A DNA stretch of 64,000 nt from positions 16,906 to 80,905 of the forward strand of contig NZ_BJFL01000020.1 of NCBI RefSeq assembly GCF_005405885.1. Reading direction: 5' to 3'. Origin of the DNA: Gandjariella thermophila. GTDB taxonomy: Bacteria; Actinomycetota; Actinomycetes; Mycobacteriales; Pseudonocardiaceae. Positions 53,276 to 62,406 of the stretch are shown here, one piece after another. Each line of letters opens with the position of its first letter. Position 1 is the stretch's first letter. The notes under the pieces were generated by a model, which saw nothing but the letters and a program-made list of their open reading frames with translations, was not told the origin of the DNA and searched no databases. Position numbers and translations under genes: made by a program.

Positions 53276-56200
53276 TCAGGCCCCGGCGTGCACGTATGCC
53301 GCCCACCGCCACGGCGCATCGGGCCACTCGTCGCGCATGCGGCGGGTCACCGCGTGCAGCGCGCGGGCACCGGCCGGGCGGTCCGGATCGTCCAGGGTCG
53401 CCGCCAGCTCGCGGTGGAACTCGGCCGCCACCCGGGCGGCCACCTCGTCGCCCACCTCCCACAGCGTGGCCACCGCCTGCGCGTAACCGGCGAGCTGGAA
53501 CGCCGACGCGACATGGATGGCCTCGTCGGCGAGTACCGCGCTGCCCCGCGCGGTGGCACATGCGGACAGGTAGGCCAACTCCGCGGCGTCCAGCCGCAAC
53601 TGGCTGACCTCGGTGACGGTCAGCGGCCCGTCGTGCAGCAGCAGGTGGCTGGCCGAGGCGTCCGCCGGATCGCTCTCGGCATGGCAGGCGAAGTGCACCA
53701 CCGCCGCGCCGGGCAGCGCCGCCCGCACCGCGGCACGCGTGGCCGCAGCGCCGACCAGCCGGCCGCCCGCGGCGAACGCCGTGGCCTCCCGCACGGTGGC
53801 CGGCAGCGGGGCGCGGCCCGGGGTCTGCGGTATGGCCACCGCCAGCGTGCTCCGGCCCGGCCGGGTGCGCCGCGACCGGCTGTGCAGCAACGCCCGCAGC
53901 GTCGGCGTGTACGACGGCACCACCCGGTCCAGCACCGACGCCCCCGGCGTGCCGGGCCGACCGGCGGCGTGCACCGGCAGGAACGTCAACGGCCCGCTCG
54001 GGGACCACCACAGCCGTGGCCACGGCCGGCCGGGGTCGTGCTCGGCGATGTCCAACGCCGCCAGCACCGGCTCCGCCAGCACGTCCCACAACCAGCCCAG
54101 GGTGTCCACCACCGTCCGCCGGGCCGCGCCGACCACCAGCGGACCGTCCACAGTGGAGCGCCGGGACAGCACGGCGATCGCGGCCTGGAACGCGTCCGCC
54201 TGCGCCGCCGCGTCGGCCACCCGCAGCCCGGGCAACCGCACCACGCGTACCCGGCCGTCGTGGAGCACCAGTGCGTCGCAGCGGCGGGTGTCGAGGTTCA
54301 CCGTGACCACCGGCCCCTCGGCGGCGGCCGGCGCGAGGTCGGCCAGGCCGAGGGTGACCGGCATGAGGAACCGGTCGAAGCCGGGCAGCGCCTTGACCCG
54401 CTCGACCAGCTCGGCCCACTCGTCGAGCAGCGCGCGGAACCGGGCCACGCCATCGGGCCGCGGCTCCATGCCCGGGTTCATACCCGCGTGGATCTCCTCG
54501 CGCAGCGCGGCGAACCGCTCGGCCAGTTCGGGGTCGGCGCGGTACAGGTTGTCCAGCTCACGGCGGGTGTTCAGCGCGTGGGACAGCATGGTGGCCCTGG
54601 CGTCCTCGAGGTGTTCCAGCGCGCCGGCCGGGTCGGCGCCGTTGATCGCGTCCGCGGTCAGCCGGGCGCCGAGCGCGGCGATGCCGCTGGTCCACGCCGG
54701 GTCGCCGTCCGTCGCGGCGGCGAAGCCGGCCTGGCGGGTGAGCCCGGCCAGCGTCGAACCCCAGGCGGAGACCAGCCTGGGCGGCGGCGACGGGCTCGCC
54801 GCGACCACGTGGCGGGCCAGCCGCACTGCCTCCTGGAACACGTTGTCCTCGGTGGTGTGCCGGTAGCGGGCGAACAGGGTGTGCGCCAGGTACGTCGAGG
54901 TGGCCAGGTGGTCCGGGTGGTCATCGGGCAGCTCGGCCAGCCGGGCCCGGTAGCGCCGGATCTCCCGGTCGATCACGGCCAGCGTCTCGAACGGCGACAG
55001 CAGGGCACTGCCGAGCGCGGCCACCTGCTCGATCCGCTCTTCCGTGAGCGGTAGCCCGTGCAGCACCCTGGGAAGCTCGTCGATCGTGCGAGCGACCTCC
55101 GCGACCACGGTGGACAGTTCGTGTGCCATCGAGTCGGGCGGCCCGGTGCTCGGATCGACGCCCGCGGAGGCGATCCGGGCCAGCGACAGCTGGCCGCGGG
55201 ACAGCCGCAGCACCACCCGGTCCGGGTCGTCCTCGGGGAGTTCCCGCAGCAGCCGCTCGTGCAGCTCCGCGACCTCGTCCAGCATCTCCTGGTCCACCAC
55301 GGGCGCCGCCGGGGCCACCGGATTGTCCTCAGCGGACATGATGTTGGCCAGTGCCTCGGGCAGTTCCTGCGGGGTCAGGTGGGCGAGGCGGCGCAGCAGG
55401 ATTCCGGCCGCCCTGGCCTGGATCTCCTCAAGGTCCGCCTCGTGCGGGTAGCGCAGCACGGCGGCGCCGAAGTCCATCAGCTCGGCGTGCCGGCTCTTGC
55501 CCGGCTCGCCCATGCCCAGCAGTCGCAGGATGGCGGCGAACGGGCCGCCGGCGCCCTCGCCAGCCGCCGCACCGGCACCCTCGCCGGTGCCCGCTCCGGG
55601 CAGCGAGGACACCAGCGCGTCGAGGATCCGGTACGCCTCCCGGTTCTCCGGGCTGGTCTGCCGGACCCGCGCGTCCCGGGTGGCGCGGGCCATCTCCAGC
55701 CGCCGCATCAGGTCCCACCGCTGGTCGAACTCGGGCGTCCCGCGCGGGGTGAGCGCCAGCGCGCGGGTCAGCGCGGCGATGGCCTCGTCCGGCGCGCCGG
55801 GGTCGGCGTCCGGGGCGTTCCGCCACCACAGCAGCAGGGCCGAGGCCAGGTCGGTGAGCATCTGCGGCAGGTTCCCGTCGGCGTCGGTGGCCGCCCCCAC
55901 CGCGGTGCGGAACAGCCCGATCGACTCGGTCAGCAGCGGCACGTCCTGCCGGGCCGCCGCCTGCGCGCCGACGGCCAGCGCCAGGCCGTTGGCGCACCGG
56001 GCGTAGTTCGGGTTGTCCTCGGGCGTCAGCCGGAACGCCTCCCGGAGCACGCCGACGATGCCGTCGATGTCCGCCGGCACCGAGCCGCCCTCGGACTCGG
56101 TGAGCATGCGCGCGTAGCCGAGGTTGCACAGCGCCAGGGCGTGGGACGGGTGATCCTCCGGGAATCCCTCGGCCGCCTGCCGCAGCAGGCCGACCGCGGC

Positions 56201-56629
56201 CGCGCCGCTGTGCCGCTCACCGAGCCGGACCAGCCGGCCGAGCAGCAGCATGCCGAGGTTGTTCCGGGCCTCGGCGAGCGCCTGCTCCGGCGGCGTGCCC
56301 TCCGGTTCGGCGGCCTGCCGCGCGGCGTCGAGCCACGACCGCACCGGGTCGGGCAGCGCGTCCGGCACGGTCAGGTGCAGCGGTACCAGCAGGATCGCCG
56401 CCGTGGTCCGGTCCTCCTGCCCGTCCTCGCCGCGGAACTCGGCGCGCAGCAGGTGGAAGATGCCGGCCACGTACGCGACCTCGGCGTCGAGATCGTCCTC
56501 GCGGGCCAGGAAGCCGAGCAGCTGGTCGGCCTGCTCCGCCGCCTCGCCGGCCAGCACCTCCGCGGGTTCCCCGGTGCCGAGCACCGCGTCCACCCGTCCG
56601 CGAACGGCGGAGAGTAACTGATCGCGCAC
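53276..56629 (-). CDS. CHAT-protease protein with long helical-repeat N-terminus
   Basis: An 1117-residue protein. The C-terminal ~300 residues form a CHAT (caspase HetF associated) peptidase with the dyad His983 in VVHFACHAESD and Cys1024 in LAYLSACATARG, followed by HVASAFQLAGYAQAVATLWE. The N-terminal ~750 residues are alpha-helical TPR-like repeats (ALALCNLGYARML, ARCANGLALAVGA). CHAT proteases act as regulated effectors in bacterial conflict systems, cleaving a partner on sensing invasion. It is divergent from a two-gene operon 95 bp away. GTG at 56629 is taken as start. Confidence 0.85.
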   Translation of the reverse strand: MRDQLLSAVRGRVDAVLGTGEPAEVLAGEAAEQADQLLGFLAREDDLDAEVAYVAGIFHLLRAEFRGEDGQEDRTTAAILLVPLHLTVPDALPDPVRSWLDAARQAAEPEGTPPEQALAEARNNLGMLLLGRLVRLGERHSGAAAVGLLRQAAEGFPEDHPSHALALCNLGYARMLTESEGGSVPADIDGIVGVLREAFRLTPEDNPNYARCANGLALAVGAQAAARQDVPLLTESIGLFRTAVGAATDADGNLPQMLTDLASALLLWWRNAPDADPGAPDEAIAALTRALALTPRGTPEFDQRWDLMRRLEMARATRDARVRQTSPENREAYRILDALVSSLPGAGTGEGAGAAAGEGAGGPFAAILRLLGMGEPGKSRHAELMDFGAAVLRYPHEADLEEIQARAAGILLRRLAHLTPQELPEALANIMSAEDNPVAPAAPVVDQEMLDEVAELHERLLRELPEDDPDRVVLRLSRGQLSLARIASAGVDPSTGPPDSMAHELSTVVAEVARTIDELPRVLHGLPLTEERIEQVAALGSALLSPFETLAVIDREIRRYRARLAELPDDHPDHLATSTYLAHTLFARYRHTTEDNVFQEAVRLARHVVAASPSPPPRLVSAWGSTLAGLTRQAGFAAATDGDPAWTSGIAALGARLTADAINGADPAGALEHLEDARATMLSHALNTRRELDNLYRADPELAERFAALREEIHAGMNPGMEPRPDGVARFRALLDEWAELVERVKALPGFDRFLMPVTLGLADLAPAAAEGPVVTVNLDTRRCDALVLHDGRVRVVRLPGLRVADAAAQADAFQAAIAVLSRRSTVDGPLVVGAARRTVVDTLGWLWDVLAEPVLAALDIAEHDPGRPWPRLWWSPSGPLTFLPVHAAGRPGTPGASVLDRVVPSYTPTLRALLHSRSRRTRPGRSTLAVAIPQTPGRAPLPATVREATAFAAGGRLVGAAATRAAVRAALPGAAVVHFACHAESDPADASASHLLLHDGPLTVTEVSQLRLDAAELAYLSACATARGSAVLADEAIHVASAFQLAGYAQAVATLWEVGDEVAARVAAEFHRELAATLDDPDRPAGARALHAVTRRMRDEWPDAPWRWAAYVHAGA

Positions 56630-56724
56630 TCCGTCGACGGTACCGACCGGCGCGCGGCGGCGGGCCCGGATTCGCCGCGCCTCCTACAATTCCCGCGATC
56701 ACCACGGCGTCATTGGGGGGCATC

Positions 56725-57111
56725 ATGTCGAGCGCAGCCGATCAGGACGAGCTGGCCACCTTCTGCGCGGAGCTGCACGACCTGCGGCGGTTACTGGCCG
56801 GCCCGGCGTCGGCCGCGGACCGGGCCGCCGTCGAACAGGCCGTGCGTGCCGCCCGGCGCGGCGAACCGATCGGCCCGTTCCTCGCCCGGCTCCGCAGCGA
56901 ACCCGGGCCGGGCGACGACCGGCTGCCACCCCCGTGCCCCACCCGGGGCGGCCCGCTGCCGCCCGAGGTCCTCGACTCGGGCTCGCCGCCGGTCACCGGT
57001 GTCTACGTGTGCCCGGGTGACGCGTGCAGCCGGGTGGAGGTGCGGCGCGCCGGGGCCGCGGTGCCCCGGTGCGCCGTCCACGAGCGGGCACTGCGCTTCG
57101 TCGCCGACTAG
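56725..57111 (+). CDS. Small Cys-rich protein next to the CHAT gene
   Basis: A 128-residue protein: a helical N-terminal half (DELATFCAELHDLRRLLAGP) and a C-terminal half with VYVCPGDACSRVEVRRAGA then PRCAVHERALRF, whose three Cys and one His may bind zinc. ATG at 56725 has GGGGGG at 4-nt spacing, and TACAAT at 56685-56690 may be the -10 box. It forms an operon with the membrane protein 9 bp downstream. It could be an adaptor or a CHAT substrate; this is inference. Confidence 0.65.
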   Translation: MSSAADQDELATFCAELHDLRRLLAGPASAADRAAVEQAVRAARRGEPIGPFLARLRSEPGPGDDRLPPPCPTRGGPLPPEVLDSGSPPVTGVYVCPGDACSRVEVRRAGAAVPRCAVHERALRFVAD

Positions 57112-57120
57112 GGCCGCGCG

Positions 57121-58008
57121 ATGACCGGGTTCCTCGCCGAGCTGGGCAAGAAGCTCGCCGACCGCTGGGTGGCCCTGCTCGTGCTGCCCGGCCTGCTGTT
57201 CACCGCGGTGGCGGCCGCGGCGGTGACGCTGGGCCAGCGGCACTGGGCGGACGCCGGCGCGCTGACCGCCCTGGTCGGCCGGGTCGCCAGCACCGGAGCG
57301 GACCGGCCGGACGGGCTGACCCGCACGGTTCTCCTGCTGGTCGGGCTGCTGGTGGCGTCGTTCGCCAGCGGCATGCTGGCCCGCGCCCTGGGCGTTCCCG
57401 TGGAGCACGCGCTGGCCGGGCGGTGGCCCCGGCCGCTGCGCGGCGTGGCGGGCCGGCTGCGCGAGCGCCGCCGGCGTGCCTGGACGCGGGCGGACCAGCG
57501 GTGCCGAGAGGCCAGGGACGCCGGCGACCGCGACGCACTCGGTGACCTGGTGCGGCGCCGCAACGGCATCGCGCTGATCGAACCACGCTGCCCCACCTGG
57601 ATCGGCGACCGGCTGACCGCGCCGGCGGTCCGGGTGCGCGACGAGTACGGCCTCGACCTCGGCTTCGCCTGGCCCCGGCTGTGGCTGCTGCTGCCGGAGA
57701 GCACCCGCACGCCGCTGACCGAGGGCCGGCGCCGGCTGGACGACGCCACCGCCCTCGGCGGGTGGGCGCTGCTCTACCTGGCGCTGGGCTCGGTGTGGTG
57801 GCCGGCCGCGGTCGCCGGCGCCGCGGCCGGGCTGGTCGCCTGGCGGCGCTCGCGCGCGGCCGCGGCGGTGTACGCCGAGCTGGTGGAGGCCGCGGTGGAC
57901 GTGCACGTCGGCGACCTGCTCGACCGGTTCGCCGACGACTCCGGCGTCCGCCCGGCCCGCCCGCAGTGGGGCGCGGAGCTCACCGAACGCTTCCGCAAGG
58001 GCGTCTGA
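57121..58008 (+). CDS. Membrane protein of the CHAT module
   Basis: A 295-residue protein with hydrophobic segments near residues 17-38 (VALLVLPGLLFTAVAAAAV), 64-88 (TVLLLVGLLVASFASGMLA) and a pair near 217-250, with a basic cytoplasmic middle (about 100-205). No family was recognised. Co-transcription with the Cys-rich gene and divergence from the CHAT protease suggest a membrane effector or anchor in one module. It ends at a strong hairpin. Confidence 0.65.
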   Translation: MTGFLAELGKKLADRWVALLVLPGLLFTAVAAAAVTLGQRHWADAGALTALVGRVASTGADRPDGLTRTVLLLVGLLVASFASGMLARALGVPVEHALAGRWPRPLRGVAGRLRERRRRAWTRADQRCREARDAGDRDALGDLVRRRNGIALIEPRCPTWIGDRLTAPAVRVRDEYGLDLGFAWPRLWLLLPESTRTPLTEGRRRLDDATALGGWALLYLALGSVWWPAAVAGAAAGLVAWRRSRAAAAVYAELVEAAVDVHVGDLLDRFADDSGVRPARPQWGAELTERFRKGV

Positions 58009-58016
58009 CCCCTCCC

Positions 58017-58044
58017 CCGCCCGTTCAGCGGGCTGAACGGGCGG
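58017..58044. terminator. Terminator hairpin between convergent genes
   Basis: A 12-bp stem (CCGCCCGTTCAG with its complement) and a CGGG loop lie between the membrane-protein gene and the glucosidase gene. A partial second copy of CCGTTCAGC occurs about 50 bp on. Confidence 0.8.
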
Positions 58045-58067
58045 TTCCGGTGCCCCCGAACCTCCGT

Positions 58068-60224
58068 TCAGCCCGCTGGATGCGCGGGTTCCGGGCCGGT
58101 CCAGTCGGCGGGCAGCCCGCGGACGGTGGCCGTGTCGCCCTCGGCGTCGATGTGCACCGTCGCGGGGCCGAGCCGCAGGTCGCTCAGCTCCACCCTGCCC
58201 CACCGGGGCGGCAGGTTCGGCCGGACGGTGAGCGTGCGGCGCGGCGCGTGCGGGTCCAGGCCGAGGAAGGCGCGCACCAGCAGCAGCGGCGCCGCGCTGG
58301 CCCACGCCTGCGGCGAGCACGACGTCGGGTACGGCACCGGCGGGCTGAACTCGTCCCTGGCGAAGCCGCAGAACAGCTCGGGCAGCCGGCCGCCGAACGA
58401 GGACGCCGCGTCCAGCAGCCCGGTGGCCAGCCGCTGCGCGAGGTCCACGGCGCCGTCGAGGTGCGCGTAGCGGAGCAGGCCGGCCACCGCGATGGCGGTG
58501 TCGTGCGGCCACACCGACCCGTTGTGGTAGCTCATCGGGTTGTACGCGCCCATCGCCGCGGACAGGGTGCGCAGCCCGTAGCCGGAGTCCATGTCCGCGC
58601 CGGCCAGGTGCCGCACCAGGGTCGCGGCGTGCTCGTCGGTGGCGATCCCGGTCCACAGGCAGTGGGCCACGTTGCTGGTCAGCGCGTCCACCGGCTGCTT
58701 GCGGCCGTCCAGCGCGACCGCGTACCACCCCTTCTCCGGCAGCCAGAACGCCTCGGCGAAGCGCCGCCGCAGCCCGTCGGCACGGGACCGGCAGTGCGCC
58801 GCGGTGGCCGGGTCGCCGAAGCCGTCGGCGAGTTCGGCCCTGGCCAGCCACGCCGCGTGGACGTAGCCCTGCACCTCGCACAGCGCCACCGGGGCGGCGG
58901 CCACCCGGCCCTCGGCGTCGTTGATGCCGTCGAAGCTGTCCTTCCAGCCCTGGTTGAGCAGGCCGCGGTCGGTGGCCCGCTGGTACTCGACGAACCCGTC
59001 GCCGTCCCGGTCGCCGTAACCGTCCACCCAGGACAGTGCCGCGTCGGCGGCGGGCAGCAGCTTGCGCACCACCGCCTCGTCCGCGCCCCACCGCCACGCC
59101 TCGGCGAGCAGCATGACGAACAGCGGCGTGGCGTCGATGGTGCCGTAGTAGTGGCTGCCGCCGAGCACCCGCGCGCTGTCCGGGCCCCAGCGCAGCTCGT
59201 GCAGGATGCGGCCGGGCTCCTCCTCGGTGATCGGGTCCACCCGCCGGCCCTGGGACTCGGCCAGCGTCTGCAGCGTGCCCACCGCCAGCCCGACGTCCAG
59301 GGGCAGCGCCATCCAGGCGGTGAGCAGGCTGTCCCGGCCGAACAGGGCCATGAACCAGGGCGCGCCGGCGGCCACGAACGGGCGGCGGCCCATCGAGCGG
59401 TCCTCGATGCGCAGCGCACCCAGATCGCTCTCGGTGCGCCGGAGCACCGCGGTAAGCAGCGGGTCGTCCGCGATGATCGCGCTGCTCCCGCTGCGCCAGG
59501 CGCGCAGCCTGCGGGCCGGCCCACTGGACTCCAGCCCCTCGCCACGGTGGAACTGCGGCCGCACCCTCCGATTCGCCAGGGTGGGTTGCACGACGATCTC
59601 GGTGGTCCACTTCTCCCCGGGCGGCACGACGATGCGCCAGCTCAGCGCCCCGGGCAGCACCAGAGGGTCGGCCGAGGCGGTGACGGACAGGCCACGCGAG
59701 CCGTTCGACCGGTCCCGGAGGGACAGCTCGTCCCCGGCCGCGTGCGCGTCCGCCCCGCCGTGTGCGGCCCGACCCTCCTTGACCGCGAACAGGTCCACGA
59801 AGTCGGCGTCCACGTGCAGCACCAGGTTGACCGCGCTGGCCTCGCGGCCGAGGTTCGCCAGCGTGACGGTCTCCCGGAGGCCGTCGCCGACCAGCCGATC
59901 CCGGACCACCAGCAGGGTGCTGTCGGTCCGGCCGTCCCGGGGCGGGCGGCGCAGCACGAACCGGGCCGCGAACGCCTCCGGGGTACGCACCGACAGCGGG
60001 TGCGGGGCCTGCCCGTCCAGCCGCAGCTCCCAGCGGGAGACCAGCCGCGAGTCGCGGAAGAAGAACCCGTACGCGGTGCCCGGCTGGATGTCCCCCGCCG
60101 CGTCGGAGAGGCAGAACGTGCTGCCCTCGACGATGGTGACCGTGCCGCCGGCGCCGCCGACCGGCACCGGCTCCCCGGCGTTGAGCGCGCCGGGCGCGGG
60201 CTCGGCGCTGTCCGGAGCGGTCAC
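58068..60224 (-). CDS. Amylo-alpha-1,6-glucosidase / glycogen-debranching-type protein
   Basis: A 718-residue protein with an N-terminal glycogen-debranching beta domain (about 20-215: TVTIVEGSTFCLSDAAGDIQ, FFRDSRLVSRWELRLDG) and an (alpha/alpha)6 glucosidase domain (about 260-650: APWFMALFGRDSLLTAWMAL, NGSVWPHDTAIAVAGLL). It probably hydrolyses alpha-1,6 branches or acts on trehalose/maltosyl glycans. GTG at 60224 overlaps the stop of a small ORF (GTGA), and that ORF follows asnB. Confidence 0.88.
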   Translation of the reverse strand: MTAPDSAEPAPGALNAGEPVPVGGAGGTVTIVEGSTFCLSDAAGDIQPGTAYGFFFRDSRLVSRWELRLDGQAPHPLSVRTPEAFAARFVLRRPPRDGRTDSTLLVVRDRLVGDGLRETVTLANLGREASAVNLVLHVDADFVDLFAVKEGRAAHGGADAHAAGDELSLRDRSNGSRGLSVTASADPLVLPGALSWRIVVPPGEKWTTEIVVQPTLANRRVRPQFHRGEGLESSGPARRLRAWRSGSSAIIADDPLLTAVLRRTESDLGALRIEDRSMGRRPFVAAGAPWFMALFGRDSLLTAWMALPLDVGLAVGTLQTLAESQGRRVDPITEEEPGRILHELRWGPDSARVLGGSHYYGTIDATPLFVMLLAEAWRWGADEAVVRKLLPAADAALSWVDGYGDRDGDGFVEYQRATDRGLLNQGWKDSFDGINDAEGRVAAAPVALCEVQGYVHAAWLARAELADGFGDPATAAHCRSRADGLRRRFAEAFWLPEKGWYAVALDGRKQPVDALTSNVAHCLWTGIATDEHAATLVRHLAGADMDSGYGLRTLSAAMGAYNPMSYHNGSVWPHDTAIAVAGLLRYAHLDGAVDLAQRLATGLLDAASSFGGRLPELFCGFARDEFSPPVPYPTSCSPQAWASAAPLLLVRAFLGLDPHAPRRTLTVRPNLPPRWGRVELSDLRLGPATVHIDAEGDTATVRGLPADWTGPEPAHPAG

Positions 60225-60355
60225 CGGAGCCCGCCGGAGGTCTGCGGCACGCCACCGGCGGCCCGCTGGTCGCGGGGCAACTCCCGGTCCAGAGCGGAGT
60301 CCGGCGCCGGGTCGTCGCGGCGCCGCGGCGTGTCCAGCGCCTCGATCACCACCAT
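60221..60355 (-). CDS. 44-residue small protein between asnB and the glucosidase gene
   Basis: ATG at 60355 has GGAGGAG 9 nt upstream and the frame ends TGA overlapping the glucosidase GTG. The peptide is charged (MVVIEALDTPRRRDD then LDRELPRDQ). Third-position GC bias and coupling support translation, but no family was recognised; it may mainly couple the two enzymes. Confidence 0.5.
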   Translation of the reverse strand: MVVIEALDTPRRRDDPAPDSALDRELPRDQRAAGGVPQTSGGLR

Positions 60356-60398
60356 GCGGAACGGCTCCTCCCGAGGTGGCCAGGGGGTGAGACGTCGA

Positions 60399-62333
60399 TC
60401 ACAACCGCACCGGATAGACCGATTCGGGGACCTTCGGGGTAATCCGGTGCTCCACGAAGATGCCGTGCCAGATCATGAACACCAGCAGCGCCCAGATCTG
60501 CCGGCTGCGGTCGAACTGGCCCTCGCGGTGCTCGTCCAGCAGCGCGCGCACCGCGGTTCTGTCCAGCAGGTGGTCGGTCCGCGAGTCGGCGATGACCCCG
60601 CGCGCCCAGTCGTACATCTCGGCGCGCAGCCACTGCCGGATCGGCACTGGAAAGCCCAGCTTGGGCCGGTGCAGCACGTGCGGCGGGATGATCCTGGCGA
60701 GCGCCTGGCGCAGCGCGTACTTGGTGGTGCCGGCGGTCAGCTTCTGCTCCACCGGGATGCTCGCGGCCACCCGGAACACCTCCGGATCCAGGAACGGCAC
60801 CCGCAGTTCCAGCGAGTTGGCCATGGTCATCTTGTCGGCCTTGACCAGGATGTCGCCGCGCAGCCAGGTGAACAGGTCGACGTGCTGCATGCGGGCCACC
60901 GGATCCCAGCCGCGGGACACCTCGTACCAGGGCGCGGTGACGTCGGTGGCGCCCACGCCCTCGGCGTAGCCGCGCAGCACCGCGCGCAGCTGCTCGTCGC
61001 GGAAGTTGCGGGCGTTGCCGTAGTACCGCTCCTCCAGGGTGAGCGCGCCGCGGCGCAGCAGGTCCTTGCCCCGAGTACCCTCGGGGATCCGGGTGGAGAC
61101 CCGGCCCATCAGCTTGCGCACCCCGCCGGGCACCTTCTCGAACGGCGCCAGCGAGATCGGCTCGTGGTAGATGGTGTAGCCGCCGAACAGCTCGTCGGCG
61201 CCCTCCCCGGACAGCACGGCCTTGACGTACTTGCGGGCCTCGCGGGCGACGAACCACAGCGGCACCAGCGCCGGGTCGGCCACCGGGTCGTCCAGGTACC
61301 AGACGATCAGCGGCAGCGACTCCATCATCTCGTCGGCCGACACCGTGCGGACCACGTGTTTCACGCCGATCGCGGCGGCCGTCTCGGCGGCCACGTCCAC
61401 CTCGGAGTAGCCGGGCCGCTCGAACCCGGTGGTGAACGCGATCAGGTTCGGGTTGTGCTGCTTGGCCAGGGTCGCGGTGGCCGTGGAGTCGATGCCGCCA
61501 GAGAGGAACGCGCCGACCGTCACGTCCGGGTCGGAGATCATGTGCTTGGCCACCGAGTCGCGCAGCACGTCGGCGATCCGCTCGTACAGCGCGTCGGCCT
61601 CGGCGGCGTCGCGGACCGCCCGCGCGTCGAACCGGGGGTGGAAGTACCGGGTGAACCGCACCGGGCCGCCCGGGCGGACCCGGAACGAGGTGCCGGACTC
61701 CACCCGCCGGATCCCGGTGTGCAGCGACTCGGGCTCCGGCACGTACTGCAGCACCAGGTAGTGCTGCAGCGCGGTGCGGTCCAACTCCCCCGCGACGCCG
61801 AGGGTGCCGGCGAGCTGCAGCAGACTCTTCTTCTCGCTGGAGAACGCCACGCCACCCGGCCCGGCCGCGTAGTAGAGCGGCTTGATACCGAACGGGTCGC
61901 GCGCGCCGAAGACCGTCTTCTCCTGCGCGTCCCAGATCATGAAGGCGAACATGCCGCGCAGCCGGCGGACGGCGTCCGGGCCGTAGTGGTGGTAGGCGGC
62001 GACGATCGCCTCACCGTCGCCCTCGGTATGGAACGCGGTGCCGAACGTCGAGGTCAGCTCGGCGCGCAACTCCCGGTAGTTGTAGATCTCGCCGTTGAAG
62101 TTCAGCGTGTAGCGGGTCGGCGCCTCCGGCGGCCCCCAGACCAGCGGCTGGTGCGAGCGTTCCAGGTCGATGAACGCGAGCCGGTTGAAGCCGTAGACCA
62201 CCTCGGCGTCGGCCCATGTGTCGGTCTCGTCCGGGCCGCGGTGCCGCTGGCAGCGCAGGGCCGCCGCGACGGCGTCCCGCGCGGCAGCGGCGTCGGTTTC
62301 GGTGGCGCAGATCAGTCCAAGCAGGCCGCACAC
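60399..62333 (-). CDS. asnB: Glutamine-hydrolysing asparagine synthase
   Basis: A 644-residue enzyme with N-terminal nucleophile Cys2 (MCGLLGLICATETD), glutaminase motif NFNGEIYNYRELR, synthetase PP-loop FLSGGIDSTATA and SGEGADELFGGY. It makes asparagine, or amidates another carboxylate, from glutamine and ATP. AsnB-like proteins of this length also occur in cell-wall or natural-product contexts. It heads an operon with the small ORF and glucosidase gene. Confidence 0.93.
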   Translation of the reverse strand: MCGLLGLICATETDAAAARDAVAAALRCQRHRGPDETDTWADAEVVYGFNRLAFIDLERSHQPLVWGPPEAPTRYTLNFNGEIYNYRELRAELTSTFGTAFHTEGDGEAIVAAYHHYGPDAVRRLRGMFAFMIWDAQEKTVFGARDPFGIKPLYYAAGPGGVAFSSEKKSLLQLAGTLGVAGELDRTALQHYLVLQYVPEPESLHTGIRRVESGTSFRVRPGGPVRFTRYFHPRFDARAVRDAAEADALYERIADVLRDSVAKHMISDPDVTVGAFLSGGIDSTATATLAKQHNPNLIAFTTGFERPGYSEVDVAAETAAAIGVKHVVRTVSADEMMESLPLIVWYLDDPVADPALVPLWFVAREARKYVKAVLSGEGADELFGGYTIYHEPISLAPFEKVPGGVRKLMGRVSTRIPEGTRGKDLLRRGALTLEERYYGNARNFRDEQLRAVLRGYAEGVGATDVTAPWYEVSRGWDPVARMQHVDLFTWLRGDILVKADKMTMANSLELRVPFLDPEVFRVAASIPVEQKLTAGTTKYALRQALARIIPPHVLHRPKLGFPVPIRQWLRAEMYDWARGVIADSRTDHLLDRTAVRALLDEHREGQFDRSRQIWALLVFMIWHGIFVEHRITPKVPESVYPVRL

Positions 62334-62406
62334 GTGTCCTCAACACCCCAACGGATCTCGACCGGGCTGGAACCGCCCACTATGCCGCACCGCCCGTCGG
62401 GAGCCG

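Noticed and set aside
56791..60255. Very long leftward frame (over 1100 codons) across the CHAT-side operon and glucosidase gene
   Set aside because: High-GC DNA leaves the frame antisense or shifted to real genes open; composition is Arg/Ala/Gly-rich and the true genes in this stretch have recognisable domains.
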